This document shows positions 1 through 8,583 of a stretch of DNA of 64,000 nucleotides, one piece after another. The DNA is from Paenibacillus lutimineralis (GTDB lineage Bacteria; Bacillota; Bacilli; Paenibacillales; Paenibacillaceae): positions 1,339,501 to 1,403,500 of the forward strand of contig NZ_CP034346.1 of the NCBI RefSeq assembly GCF_003991425.1, read 5' to 3'. The position numbers were made by a program, and so were the translations under genes. Below the pieces are notes generated by a model. The model did not search any database, was not told where the DNA came from, and saw only the letters and a program-made list of their open reading frames with translations. Numbering within the stretch: position 1 is the first letter of the stretch; every line of letters begins with the position of its first letter.

Positions 1-512
1 CACAACAAGTCTACCAACAACAAGCGTATCAAACCCCAACATGGCAAAATCAACAATCCAACCCTTATAATACACCTGAAGCAGAATGGTTATGGTTATA
101 TTCCCATAGTGATAAATATGTTGAAAAATGGATTAAAAATTCAAAATGGAACTGGGCGTCCTTTCTTTTCTTTCCGTTTTGGGCGGGGTATCGGAAAATG
201 TATGCCGAGTGCGCGATATATGCAGCCATCTTAGTCGGGCTGGCCTTCATTGAACTATTATTAGGCTTTTCACTTAAGGGTGCCTATATCGGAATCTATA
301 TTTTATGCGGAACATTAGGAAATAAACTATACTATCAGAAAGCTCAAAAAGAGATTGATCATATCCTGGCTTTACATGGGGATCATGAGCTCCGTCGCAG
401 CTTGATTTACCAAAAGGGTGGAACCTCTGGCTGGGGCATTGTCTATGGAATTGGTATGATTCTAATTGGCGTCATTATAGAGATCCTTATGGAAGAGGGA
501 TTTTATTATTGA
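1..512 (+). CDS. DUF2628-like membrane protein, 5' end missing
   Basis: The reading frame is open from base 3 and runs off the left edge, so the start is outside the window. The visible part begins with a Gln/Asn/Tyr-rich stretch, then a WNWASFLFFPFWAGYRKMY segment typical of small DUF2628-type membrane proteins, followed by about three hydrophobic segments (roughly residues 65-85, 88-105 and 140-160 of the visible part) and a charged loop between them. The Gln-rich N-terminal part is a low-complexity linker, as often precedes this domain. No enzymatic function is known to me for the family. A hairpin terminator follows 40 bases after the stop, so this is the last gene of its transcript. Confidence 0.6.
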   Translation, partial: QQVYQQQAYQTPTWQNQQSNPYNTPEAEWLWLYSHSDKYVEKWIKNSKWNWASFLFFPFWAGYRKMYAECAIYAAILVGLAFIELLLGFSLKGAYIGIYILCGTLGNKLYYQKAQKEIDHILALHGDHELRRSLIYQKGGTSGWGIVYGIGMILIGVIIEILMEEGFYY

Positions 513-554
513 ACATGGTTAATACATAATTGGAATAAGTGTTGGAAAAGGACA

Positions 555-588
555 GGACAGTTCTCAGAATGAGGATTGTCCTTTTTTT
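555..588 (+). terminator. Rho-independent terminator
   Basis: GGACAGTTCTC pairs with GAGGATTGTCC (with G-U pairs) and is followed by seven T. It closes the DUF2628 transcript and isolates the toxin gene that follows. Confidence 0.75.
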
Positions 589-727
589 GCGGCTCACTAA
601 GCTATGCTAATCATCAGTAAGCCCTACAGGGAACTAGAGCGAGAAGTATGGCAGATAGTCTATGTAGGAGAATATTGTATCATTTTATACATATTGGTAG
701 AATGAATGTAAAATAACCCCGTTTAAC

Positions 728-823
728 CCTCATATGACCATCGAATTTTATACTACTTTCCTAACATCATGCGAATCCAGAAGAATATAGAGTAATTAGT
801 GAGTGTACAGGAGGTGCCCTTCC
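728..823 (+). repeat. Conserved leader of toxin gene, copy 1
   Basis: This stretch of about 96 bases directly upstream of the first toxin gene is repeated almost unchanged at 11430-11523 and 14881-14976. It ends in the Shine-Dalgarno AGGAGGTG nine bases before an ATT codon. The conservation reflects co-duplication with the toxin gene. I could not identify a convincing promoter in it. The interval 589-727 shows nothing recognisable. Confidence 0.7.
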
Positions 824-3058
824 ATTCAAAAGATAGATCTGGATCGACTTGACAATTTGGCTAAAGTAGTGGAGCATTTGCGACAGACAATGGAGCAGGA
901 AATCATCGGCATGTCCAAGGATGTAAATTGTCTGCTCCAAAATACAGAAGCGAATTACTCGGAGTATTATGTGCGCACGGCTACTCAAGATGCGGCAAGT
1001 CTGCTCCGGGAGATTGAAATGCTGGCACGGCGATTGGATGATCAAATGCGTGAAAAGGTAAGCGGCCTGAAATATGCCGTAAGTCAATATGCGCAGACAG
1101 ACAAGCAAGTGGAGAAATTGGCTCAAACCCAGCCTTCCTCGTCTTTGTTCAATCATAAATCTCCGTTTCTAGCCGCACAGTGGTCAGATATCACAGGAAA
1201 TAGTCTGTATGGACCTGCGAAGTCCACTACTTCAGAGCCGTTCCCATTCCCCAATTTCTTCGAACAACTTGAGGCTTTTCAGCGGCAAGGAATTATGGAT
1301 CGTTTAGCTCCCTTCCAGGAAGATTCGCGAATTGCTGCTCTTCTACAAACGATGCAGAACCAAGATGCCTTCGCCCAGAAACTCGCCCAAGCAGAACTAA
1401 CCAAAATCGCTGAGGCATTTACGGAAATCGCCCGTAGTCAAAAGGCCTACGTCGTCTATCAGGCTTATGGCCAGCGTGAGTACATGGAGTCGGCTCATCA
1501 ATATGCCGAAGCCCAACGGAAGAAGCTCGAAGAAATGGGCGTATCGGACGAGTGGTATAAAGAAGGCATTGATCTGAGTGATTTTTATCAAGGTGGGTTT
1601 CTTAAGGCCTGTAGATACAATCCGTTAAAAAATGACCGATCACTCTTGCTGGATGATGAAGAGATTAGGGCTTTGTTGGAGCAGGGGATGTTGGGAGAAG
1701 TTGAATTGGATGTGCTTCGTCAGAAATATGACGAGCTGGAAGTCAAGGTACTTCACCGTCTGCAACTCGAGCAGCAGTTGGAGGAATATAATCGCTTGGT
1801 CGCCGAGGAAGATATCCGAAAGATGCAGCAGCTTCTCAAGGATATGAATCTATATCATGGAGAAATCACCGGGAAGTATGAACAAGAGCTGCTAATTGCT
1901 ATAGCTGGATATCAGTATATTGCCAATAATCACAGTACCATGTTTGCCGTGTGGCGTGAATTAAGCGGGTATCATGATGGTAAGGAATTTGAAGTAGACG
2001 GATTGATTACGAAAGAGCTGCTGGAGCTAGCGAATGCAGAAAGAGGGTTAGGATATTGGAATGATCCCAATGTGAAAGCCAGTGGACTAGGTGTGGCGCT
2101 GACATCGGTAGGAGTCGGAGATGGAATCGTTAGTCAGATTTGGGATGAAGGAAGCGGGCTTTTGAAGCAAGCCTGGTCCGTCAATCCGACCAATCCGAAA
2201 TTCTGGACAGAGACGGTACCAGGATATTATGATTTAGCCAAGGCGATCACAAATGGGGATATCACCCTGGAAGATATCAAGGAAGCACTGAAAGAAGGGG
2301 CCACAGAAGAGTTCGTGGTTCCTTTCCAGGATATCTGGGATTTGCAGGGGAAGATATTGAGTGGAAAAGCCAGCTATGAAGAGAGCGAGCGATATGGACG
2401 CGCCTTAGTCAAGGCCTTTTTGGCTCTGACGCTGGTGGAAGGAGCAGTTAAGTCAGGAGTTAAGATATCTGGCAAACTGAGCAAGCAGCTCTCCGAGCTA
2501 TTGCCCAAGCTGAATGGTGGTGCCGTGGCGGTTACCGAGGGTGGAACTAGATTCCGAATTCCTGATGGTTACCACATCGATACCCCTGACCTTCCCAAGA
2601 CGGATACACAACGGCAGTTTATTGAGTTTCAGAGGCAGCAGGAGCCTAGAGGGAATGCTGGGGGGACGGGTAATGGTGGTAGAATAATCTCAAGTGTTGA
2701 TGATTTACCAGATGTTACAAAGTCTAAAATCACTACTAGTCAGAGGGCTACATTGAATCAACAGGAAAGAACATATTCACATTTAACCGAAATGGATTTA
2801 AAAGGAGCACAGAGAGACTTAGATGGTAACCCTGTTCCAAAACCAGGGGGAGGTTTCTATGATCATGTTCAAGAAGTGTCTGATGCGTATCGTGGTTTAG
2901 TTGATTTGAAAAGAAGTTGGGAAGGGGTGCTTAAAAACCCTAATTTAGATACAGAACTTAGACAACTTTATACGTCAAAGTTGAATGAGATAAACGCTAC
3001 GATGAAAAAAATAGAAGATATGTTTGCTCCCCATGGGGGAGTGTATCCACCAAAATAA
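824..3058 (+). CDS. Polymorphic toxin 1 (type 28-like C-terminal domain), ATT start
   Basis: The protein has about 744 residues. Residues 1-100 form a predicted helical hairpin like WXG100/LXG-type export modules. Residues 331-395 resemble a peptidoglycan-binding-1 repeat (QQLLKDMNLYHGEITGKY). Residues 490-565 are a hydrophobic pre-toxin region. The last 130 residues, with HLTEMDLKGAQRDLDGNPVP and a GGGFYDHVQEVSDA motif, resemble the polymorphic toxin type 28 domain. The start is set at ATT because AGGAGG lies nine bases before it and the residue aligns with the ATG of the related toxin at 49931. A GTG 21 bases upstream has no ribosome site. The C-terminal part is richer in A+T than the rest, as expected for an exchanged toxin tip. 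The immunity gene at 3078 follows. Export by the EssC machine is inferred. Assignment of the C-terminal family is from memory of its motif. Confidence 0.75.
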   Translation: MQKIDLDRLDNLAKVVEHLRQTMEQEIIGMSKDVNCLLQNTEANYSEYYVRTATQDAASLLREIEMLARRLDDQMREKVSGLKYAVSQYAQTDKQVEKLAQTQPSSSLFNHKSPFLAAQWSDITGNSLYGPAKSTTSEPFPFPNFFEQLEAFQRQGIMDRLAPFQEDSRIAALLQTMQNQDAFAQKLAQAELTKIAEAFTEIARSQKAYVVYQAYGQREYMESAHQYAEAQRKKLEEMGVSDEWYKEGIDLSDFYQGGFLKACRYNPLKNDRSLLLDDEEIRALLEQGMLGEVELDVLRQKYDELEVKVLHRLQLEQQLEEYNRLVAEEDIRKMQQLLKDMNLYHGEITGKYEQELLIAIAGYQYIANNHSTMFAVWRELSGYHDGKEFEVDGLITKELLELANAERGLGYWNDPNVKASGLGVALTSVGVGDGIVSQIWDEGSGLLKQAWSVNPTNPKFWTETVPGYYDLAKAITNGDITLEDIKEALKEGATEEFVVPFQDIWDLQGKILSGKASYEESERYGRALVKAFLALTLVEGAVKSGVKISGKLSKQLSELLPKLNGGAVAVTEGGTRFRIPDGYHIDTPDLPKTDTQRQFIEFQRQQEPRGNAGGTGNGGRIISSVDDLPDVTKSKITTSQRATLNQQERTYSHLTEMDLKGAQRDLDGNPVPKPGGGFYDHVQEVSDAYRGLVDLKRSWEGVLKNPNLDTELRQLYTSKLNEINATMKKIEDMFAPHGGVYPPK

Positions 3059-3077
3059 TGATTGGAGTAATCTAAAT

Positions 3078-3524
3078 ATGATTGATAGAAAGAAAATATT
3101 AAAAGAGTTTTTGACTAATGAAGAATATGAGGCTGTAATACAAAATGCAACACAGTTTTCCGATATGCCATTACCTACATGGCATTTGGAAATAACAAGG
3201 AAATGTCTAACCGATTTGTCAAACTTTGATTTGATTCGTTGCATTAGACAAGATGTTTTTACAGATTTAGTAACTTTTGAAATTATTGAAAGGATTGATG
3301 AACAAAATACACCTTTCTATGCTGACATTGATTCAATAGAATTGATGGAAAAACTATCATCTGTTAGTTCGGAAATGCTCTCAGTATATAAGAGTAAATT
3401 AGTTAGAATGATTGAAAATATTGAAAAGAACAACTTAATAGATTTAGCAGATATTTGGATGTTCGATGAACAGAAGGGAACGTATCAAGGCTATATCAAT
3501 ATAATAAAAAATAAAATTCAATAA
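3078..3524 (+). CDS. Immunity protein for toxin 1, CdiI-like
   Basis: The protein has 148 residues, is acidic and helical, and has no signal peptide, so it should act in the cytoplasm by binding the cognate toxin tip. The central part (LTDLSNFDLIRCIRQDVF, then an LVTFEIIERI helix) resembles the CDI-system immunity family in which a DL...D..R.LRQ pattern is followed by a helical repeat. The start is the ATG at 3078, 19 bases after the toxin stop, behind a weak GGAG site. An upstream in-frame ATG at 3024 lies inside the toxin gene and would only add toxin-coding sequence. The gene is A+T rich like the toxin tip before it. Function follows from position and resemblance. Confidence 0.6.
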   Translation: MIDRKKILKEFLTNEEYEAVIQNATQFSDMPLPTWHLEITRKCLTDLSNFDLIRCIRQDVFTDLVTFEIIERIDEQNTPFYADIDSIELMEKLSSVSSEMLSVYKSKLVRMIENIEKNNLIDLADIWMFDEQKGTYQGYINIIKNKIQ

Positions 3525-3645
3525 TGTCAGTAAAATATTTCCTGTTTTTTGTATTGGGGTCCAACCATTGCTGAATAATCTCGCCAATCAACAACAGCAC
3601 ATATACCTTCCAGAAATGTAGACTGGTTTACATCTTAAACTCTTT

Positions 3646-3689
3646 AAAAGCTCTTTCCACCTGAATCATGAGTAGGAAATGAGCTTTTT
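3646..3689 (+). terminator. Repeated hairpin terminator
   Basis: AAAAGCTC-TTTCC pairs with GGAAATGAGCTTTT, then T residues. A near copy lies at 14504-14546 behind another immunity gene, so the element travels with toxin/immunity modules. Confidence 0.6.
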
Positions 3690-3710
3690 CTGATGTATAC
3701 AATTAAAGAA

Positions 3711-3927
3711 AAACTCGCCCAAGCAGAACTAACAAATCTATGAAAAGACTACCGTTGGGTACTATAAGGTCGAGTGGCTAGTTTCTGATAAGAGGGCTGT
3801 AGAACAATTGACAAATTTGTTCAAATCAAAAAACATTGAAATTGATGTCGAATACTTTCCAGAATTAAGGATAGGTTTTGTAAATGAAAATTATAAAAGA
3901 AGACGAGTTGAAGAATTTTATTACTGA
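3711..3927 (+). pseudogene. Toxin gene remnant (orphan C-terminal tip)
   Basis: Bases 3711-3733 match the conserved toxin core (the AAACTCGCCCAAGCAGAACTAAC stretch inside residues 185-195 of the toxins) and are then joined to a different frame, open from 3733 to the TGA at 3925-3927. That frame reads YEKTTVGYYKVEWLVSDKRA and continues to RRRVEEFYY. It looks like the last 60 residues of a toxin tip whose body was deleted. It overlaps the start of the next gene by 44 bases, the arrangement expected of a toxin followed by its immunity gene. Confidence 0.6.
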
Positions 3928-4222
3928 TGAAGAACTACGCAAATTCTGCAATGTGAATATCAATGATACTCGTTTAAATAAGTTGTTAGCATATTATACG
4001 TTTTTTAAAAGTAACGCTAGGTTAGTCTCACTTGATAAGCAAAGCACATATTACAGTATGTACTTTTGGTTTGTGCAGTTTAAAGAGCGGTATTTTAAAG
4101 TGTATGGACATGATGAAGGGATTGAGCAAGAAGGATTTAAACTGTTAGAGGAGATAGATTATCAACTTGAAGAAAGCGTAGATTGGGGTCTAATTGAAAG
4201 AATTGAACTCAAAGCTATTTAA
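3884..4222 (+). CDS. Small hypothetical protein, candidate orphan immunity protein
   Basis: The protein has 112 residues, is rich in aromatic and acidic residues, and has no signal peptide or membrane segment. I do not recognise its family. The ATG lies inside the end of the truncated toxin tip in another frame, so it was probably translationally coupled to a toxin that has since been lost. The A+T-rich composition matches the other immunity genes of the island. An orphan immunity gene, kept because it protects against neighbours carrying the cognate toxin, is the most likely reading. It could also be an unrelated small protein. Confidence 0.45.
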   Translation: MKIIKEDELKNFITDEELRKFCNVNINDTRLNKLLAYYTFFKSNARLVSLDKQSTYYSMYFWFVQFKERYFKVYGHDEGIEQEGFKLLEEIDYQLEESVDWGLIERIELKAI

Positions 4223-4361
4223 ACCTTGATGAAGTAACTATTTCTTTAACGGGAACTTTCTATAAGAGGAAAAGAATTAGCTTAAAAATAGGAAAAAGAT
4301 GCAATTCAAAAGGAGGGAATATCAGACAGGATAACTGGTATCCCTACAAGGAGGAAAAACC

Positions 4362-4985
4362 ATGAACGTTCATAGAGATGAGGAACTAATTCAATCTTTA
4401 AAGTCACACAAAATCTGGATTGAAACAATTGGTCGAGAGGGAAAAAAACTAGCGGTCGATGAAGTGGATTTTCGAGATATAGATTTAGCAGATTACCCGC
4501 TAGATCAAGCCTATATAACTGCGTGTATATTTAATGGAATGAACTTGGTAGAAAAGGATATGTACGCTTCAGTAATATGTTCCTCAACTTTTGAAAATGC
4601 AAATTTAGAAAGTGCTGATTTCTACAAGGCGGACGTCTCTTATGCAAATTTTACAAATGCGAACTTGCAAAACTCTCGATTTGCTAGAAGTGATTGTATT
4701 GAAACTATATTTAACAAAGCTGATTTGAGAAATGCGAAATTAGTAGGGGCACTTTTTGATCAAGTAGATTTTCGCAATGCAAACCTCCAAAATACTGATG
4801 TAAGCACCTCAACATTTGAGGAAGTATTGCTTCAAGCAGCACAGCTAGAAGGAATGTGTGGACTGGAAGAGGCTTTCATTAAGAGTATTAATATTGGTAC
4901 TCCAGAACAACCTATCATTCTTAAAGGCGAAGATGCTAGACAGTGGCTCATAATCAAATCGACAGATAACTTAAAAAGTAATTGA
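4362..4985 (+). CDS. Pentapeptide-repeat protein, orphan immunity candidate
   Basis: The protein has 207 residues. The middle consists of pentapeptide repeats (ANLES ADFYK ADVSY ANFTN ANLQN), which form a right-handed quadrilateral beta-helix. A conserved head (SHKIWIETIG) and tail (EEAFIKSINIGTPEQP) flank it. It is a clear paralogue of the protein at 13821-14420, which sits right behind toxin 2. That pairing suggests this copy is an immunity protein whose toxin is absent here. AAGGAGGA lies six bases before the ATG. A cytoplasmic location is expected. Pentapeptide proteins can also protect DNA gyrase, but the paralogue's position argues for immunity. Confidence 0.65.
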   Translation: MNVHRDEELIQSLKSHKIWIETIGREGKKLAVDEVDFRDIDLADYPLDQAYITACIFNGMNLVEKDMYASVICSSTFENANLESADFYKADVSYANFTNANLQNSRFARSDCIETIFNKADLRNAKLVGALFDQVDFRNANLQNTDVSTSTFEEVLLQAAQLEGMCGLEEAFIKSINIGTPEQPIILKGEDARQWLIIKSTDNLKSN

Positions 4986-5417
4986 CCTTAAAGCATTAAC
5001 TCAAGCGCGCCAGGCACCGCCCAATAATCGGGTAGAAGATAACAAACCTAAACAAAATTTTAACTATACTTGATCCTGTTAAGATTGAATTAGAATATCA
5101 TTCAAATTGTATGACGAGGTGCGGTAATCTAATCGAATCCATTTAGGATTTATGGTTATTAACTTGGCGGTGATATTTATGGATCATTCCCGATTTTACA
5201 AATTTAGGATTTAACAAACGCCCTGTGCTTCTGTATTTCTGTTGTGGTTTTCTGATTGTAGGGTGTCTAACCATGGAGAGGGCATTTAGTTAAGGAGTAC
5301 ATCCAGAAGCTAGGACTAGCACATACAGGAAGCACAACAGCAAATATCCCTTATGGAGGAAGTGGAAAGTCTAGCAAGAACTAAACGCCCCGCCGCCACA
5401 GAAGGGAGAGCGAATCC
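4986..5417. other. Gap without intact genes
   Basis: About 430 bases with stops in all frames. I see no RNA gene or clean terminator. It is probably decayed toxin-island sequence. Confidence 0.5.
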
Positions 5418-5650
5418 ATGAAACGACGACCACCGTTAGGTATGCCCTTAACCCTGATGCGGCGGGAGAATGTGTTAGGACATAGCTTTGATCTTGATGA
5501 ACTGATTGAATCTTCGATAAGTATGTCAAAGAGCCAATGACACAGGAGCAAGTCGAGCTAAGCCTCGCCCATTACTTTGCTCTGATTCTACCGGAGCGAA
5601 CTAAGACTCAGAACTTTCAATTATATAGAAAGAACTCGAACACCTAAATA
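5418..5650 (+). pseudogene. Frameshifted small gene remnant
   Basis: An ATG at 5418 opens a frame reading MKRRPPLGMPLTLMRRENVL up to DELIES, ending at 5540. In a second frame the sequence continues smoothly as FDKYVKEPMTQEQVELSLAH to LPERTK and then stops. The two frames read as one protein split by a frameshift near 5515. The family is not recognised. Its end merges into the exported-protein remnant that follows. Confidence 0.4.
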
Positions 5651-5760
5651 AACCCCTAGATACCTCCCCGACAAAACCTACGAAGGCAAAATCATCAAGG
5701 CTATAAATGAAAAATATAGCGATGAACGATATAGCACAAACCTCATGTAGAACAATCAAA
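5600..5760 (+). pseudogene. Remnant of the large exported-protein gene
   Basis: This segment matches bases 9020-9240 of the intact exported-protein gene in a degraded form, with several stops and small deletions (CCGACAAAACCTACGAAGGC against GGCGACAAAACCTTCGAAGG). It is the scar of an older tandem copy lying just upstream of the first copper-amine-oxidase-N gene. Confidence 0.6.
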
Positions 5761-5866
5761 ATAGAAGATACGAGAGTAAAAATAGGATTACAGCAGAAAC
5801 ACTAGGAACACTAGGAACACTAAACCTATAGTCATATGAAAAAGGGGTTAATTATCGGAATTTCCA

Positions 5867-5895
5867 TTGTTTGTGGTACATCGCAATAGTATAAT
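5867..5895 (+). promoter_or_regulatory. SigA-type promoter, copy 1
   Basis: TTGTTT, 17 bases, TATAAT, about 90 bases before the start at 5983. The same promoter is found 1680 bases further on at the second copy. Confidence 0.65.
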
Positions 5896-5982
5896 ATGAA
5901 GGATTGCATAAGGGAAATATTCCCACACATCTATGAAATATACATATAGGCTATAAAAAAACAAAAAAGGAGCTATTAATCT

Positions 5983-6879
5983 ATGAAACTAAAGAAAACT
6001 GGATTTGCACTTATGTCATTGATTCTAATACTGACAATGATTCCTGCCATGATATCCGCTGCATCCAAACTGTCGATCGTAGTTGAAGTTAACGGGAAAC
6101 TAATATCATTTCCGGATGCGAAGCCATTTATGGACAAGAGCAACCGGGTTCAGGTGCCTGTCCGATTTGTAAGTGAAGCACTTGGGGCGGAGGTAGGCTG
6201 GAACAGCAAGAGCAAACAAGTAACTGTACAAATGGGTGAAGACACCACTGTTTTGACGATGGGGAAAAAGGCGTATACCGTTAATGGCCAAACGAAACAA
6301 ATGGACACGGTAGCTCAGCAGAAACAGAACCGGACTTTCGTGCCTTTACGATTTGTCAGCGAGGCGCTCGGAGCTAAAGTAATCTGGCATAAAGATCTTT
6401 ATAGTGTAGAGATTTTAACGGGGCTTGCAGCCGTGCAGGAAGACAATAAGGAGGAGATAAAAGAGGAAACATCGTCCAGTGAAACCCCAAAATATATTGT
6501 GGATTCCTGGGGACGTAAGAGAAGAATAGAAGGGGAGACTCAGAAATGGACTGCTGAAGGATTCAGCTTCTACAATTCCTATAAATCGGGATTAGGTGTA
6601 AGTTACGAATCAGTAGATGGAAAAGGTCTAATGTTCTTACAATCATCTATTCATTTTGACAGAGATGGTGTGGATTATAACCAGCAGGTCAAGGATTTGG
6701 ATGAATTGCTGCGTCAAAAGATTAATTCTGAAACTGTGGATAAGATCATGAAATACGTAAAACAAAAGACCAAAAGGGAAGATGAGTTGGAAGCGAAGGA
6801 GTTCAATGACAAAACGTATGGAATTCAGGTTGAGTCCAGGTATTGGGGTAATATCGTTATATCGATTTGGTATAAGTAG
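5983..6879 (+). CDS. Exported copper-amine-oxidase-N domain protein, copy 1
   Basis: The protein has 298 residues. The first 26 or so residues form a signal peptide ending in an AxA-like site (MISAAS). Residues 30-140 form a copper amine oxidase N-terminal domain with two copies of the VPVRFVSEALGA / VPLRFVSEALGA motif, a dimerisation or cell-surface module common in spore-forming Bacillota. The charged C-terminal half has no recognised domain and no amine oxidase catalytic domain is present. AAGGAGC lies nine bases upstream of the ATG. It is one of two tandem copies: the first 150 residues are almost identical to the protein at 7663, while the C-terminal third has diverged. It is followed 11 bases later by a truncated partner gene. 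The role of the pair is unknown. Confidence 0.7.
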   Translation: MKLKKTGFALMSLILILTMIPAMISAASKLSIVVEVNGKLISFPDAKPFMDKSNRVQVPVRFVSEALGAEVGWNSKSKQVTVQMGEDTTVLTMGKKAYTVNGQTKQMDTVAQQKQNRTFVPLRFVSEALGAKVIWHKDLYSVEILTGLAAVQEDNKEEIKEETSSSETPKYIVDSWGRKRRIEGETQKWTAEGFSFYNSYKSGLGVSYESVDGKGLMFLQSSIHFDRDGVDYNQQVKDLDELLRQKINSETVDKIMKYVKQKTKREDELEAKEFNDKTYGIQVESRYWGNIVISIWYK

Positions 6880-6890
6880 GTGTAATTTAG

Positions 6891-7450
6891 ATGAAAAAAC
6901 TATTCGTTATATTTCTTATGGCCGTTCTTTTCTGCGGTCTGGTATCGCAAAACAATATAGCTGCTGAGAAAAAAGAAGATAGTGAGGAGAAGATAACTCT
7001 CGAGGAACTAAAGACTCTTACTCCGAAAGCAGTGTTAGAAAGAGCTAATAAGGATATGCAAGAATTATACGGACTGAAGGACTTTTTCCCACAAAAGGCA
7101 AAAGGGAGAGAGCTTAATACTACACTGTTGCAACATCAAATTAATGAGGCAATTAAAGCTCCTCAGAATTTTACAGGTTTTGATATTGTTTATGGTACTA
7201 GTCACGGTAAAGAGATTACCCATAAAGGAAAAGTCATGACCAGATATTCCGGATACAATGTATTTGGAGATCCTGTATCCACGGATGGATTTCCTTGGGA
7301 TGCGGGCTGGAGCGGCACTAAGATTCAGAACCTTCAATCCATATAAAAAGACCTCGAATACCAAATAACCCCTTGAGTACCTCCCGATAAAACCTTCGAA
7401 GACGAAATCATCAAGGCCCTAAATGCAACCTCATTGTAGAACAATCAAAA
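6891..7450 (+). pseudogene. Truncated copy of large exported-protein gene
   Basis: An ATG at 6891 opens a frame of 151 codons to 7346 with a clear signal peptide (MKKLFVIFLMAVLFCGLVSQ). It matches the first 150 residues of the intact protein at 8584, including GYNVFGDPVSTDGFPWDAGW. It then loses frame, and the following 100 bases match pieces of the same gene around 9120-9230 with stops and gaps. Internal deletion therefore removed nearly all of the C-terminal 770 residues. A short secreted peptide could still be made. The neighbouring copy shows what the gene once was. Confidence 0.75.
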
Positions 7451-7546
7451 TAGAAGATACGAGAGTAAAAATAGGATTACAGCAGAAACACTAGGAACAC
7501 TAAACCTATAGTCATATGAAAAAGGGGTTAATTATCGGAATTTCCA

Positions 7547-7575
7547 TTGTTTGTGGTACATCGCAATAGTATAAT
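7547..7575 (+). promoter_or_regulatory. SigA-type promoter, copy 2
   Basis: TTGTTT, 17 bases, TATAAT, identical to the copy at 5867-5895 and likewise about 90 bases before its gene. Confidence 0.65.
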
Positions 7576-7662
7576 ATGAAGGATTGCATAAGGGAAATAT
7601 TCCCACACATCTATGAAATATACATATAGGCTATAAAAAAACAAAAAAGGAGCTATTAATCT

Positions 7663-8574
7663 ATGAAACTAAAGAAAACTGGATTTGCACTTATGTCATT
7701 GATTCTCATACTGACAATGATTCCTGCCATGACATCCGCTGCATCCAAACTGTCGATCGTAGTTGAAGTTAACGGGGAACTAATATCATTTCCGGATGCG
7801 AAGCCATTTATGGACAAGAGCAACCGGGTTCAGGTGCCTGTCCGATTTGTAAGTGAAGCACTTGGGGCGGAGGTAGGCTGGAACAGCAAGAGCAAACAAG
7901 TAACTGTACAAATGGGTGAAGACACCACTGTTTTGACGATGGGGAAAAAGGCGTATACCGTTAATGGCCAAACGAAACAAATGGACACGGTAGCTCAGCA
8001 GAAACAGAACCGGACTTTCGTGCCTTTACGATTTGTCAGCGAGGCGCTCGGAGCTAAAGTAATTTGGCATAAAGATCTTTACAGTGTAGAGATTCTAACG
8101 GGGCTTGCGGCGGTGCAGGAAGATAAGAAGGAGGAAAAAAAGGGGGAGACATCCGCAACTGATACCCCCGAATATATTGTGGATTCATGGGGGATTAAGA
8201 GAAGAATAGAAGGGGAGACTCAGAAACAGACTGCTGAAGGATTCAGTTTCTATAATTCCTATAAATCGGGAATGTATGTAGCCAGCGATTATGAAGAATA
8301 TAAAAAAGAATACGGTAAAAATGCATCAATAATGCAACCACGTATCCATTTTGACAAAGATGGTGTGGATTACAACCAACAGGTTAAAGATTTGGATGAA
8401 CTGTTACGTCAGAAGATTGATTCTGAAACAGTTGATAAAATCATGAAATACGTAAAGCAAAAGACCAAAAGGGAAGATGAATTAGAAACGAAGGAATTCA
8501 GTGATAAGACATATAAGATTAGTGTGTCATCTCAATATTGGAGTAATATAATTGTTACTGTACGGTATAAGTAG
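7663..8574 (+). CDS. Exported copper-amine-oxidase-N domain protein, copy 2
   Basis: The protein has 303 residues with the same plan as copy 1: signal peptide over about the first 26 residues, a copper amine oxidase N-terminal domain at residues 30-140 with paired FVSEALGA motifs, then a charged tail. The upstream 170 bases and the first 450 coding bases are nearly identical to those at 5983. The tail differs and carries a six-residue insertion around an EYKKEYGKN segment. The start of the large exported protein follows nine bases after the stop, so the two are co-transcribed and probably act together at the cell surface. Metal or amine oxidase activity should not be assumed from the domain name. 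Confidence 0.7.
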   Translation: MKLKKTGFALMSLILILTMIPAMTSAASKLSIVVEVNGELISFPDAKPFMDKSNRVQVPVRFVSEALGAEVGWNSKSKQVTVQMGEDTTVLTMGKKAYTVNGQTKQMDTVAQQKQNRTFVPLRFVSEALGAKVIWHKDLYSVEILTGLAAVQEDKKEEKKGETSATDTPEYIVDSWGIKRRIEGETQKQTAEGFSFYNSYKSGMYVASDYEEYKKEYGKNASIMQPRIHFDKDGVDYNQQVKDLDELLRQKIDSETVDKIMKYVKQKTKREDELETKEFSDKTYKISVSSQYWSNIIVTVRYK

Positions 8575-8583
8575 GTGGGATAT

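Noticed and set aside
768..800. Leader peptide MRIQKNIE before toxin 1
   Set aside because: Copy 2 has ATG followed at once by TGA, so the peptide is not conserved among the three leaders.
803..823. GTG start of toxin 1
   Set aside because: No ribosome site upstream, the strong AGGAGG would lie inside the coding region, and toxin 4 does not have the extra residues.
767..1156. Minus-strand gene opposite the toxin head (also at 11467 and 14920)
   Set aside because: It is conserved only because the toxin gene on the other strand is duplicated. It has no ribosome site and no plausible protein features.
6106..7980. Identical 64-codon minus-strand ORFs opposite both copper-amine-oxidase-N genes
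   Set aside because: Shadow frames created by the duplication. No start signals.
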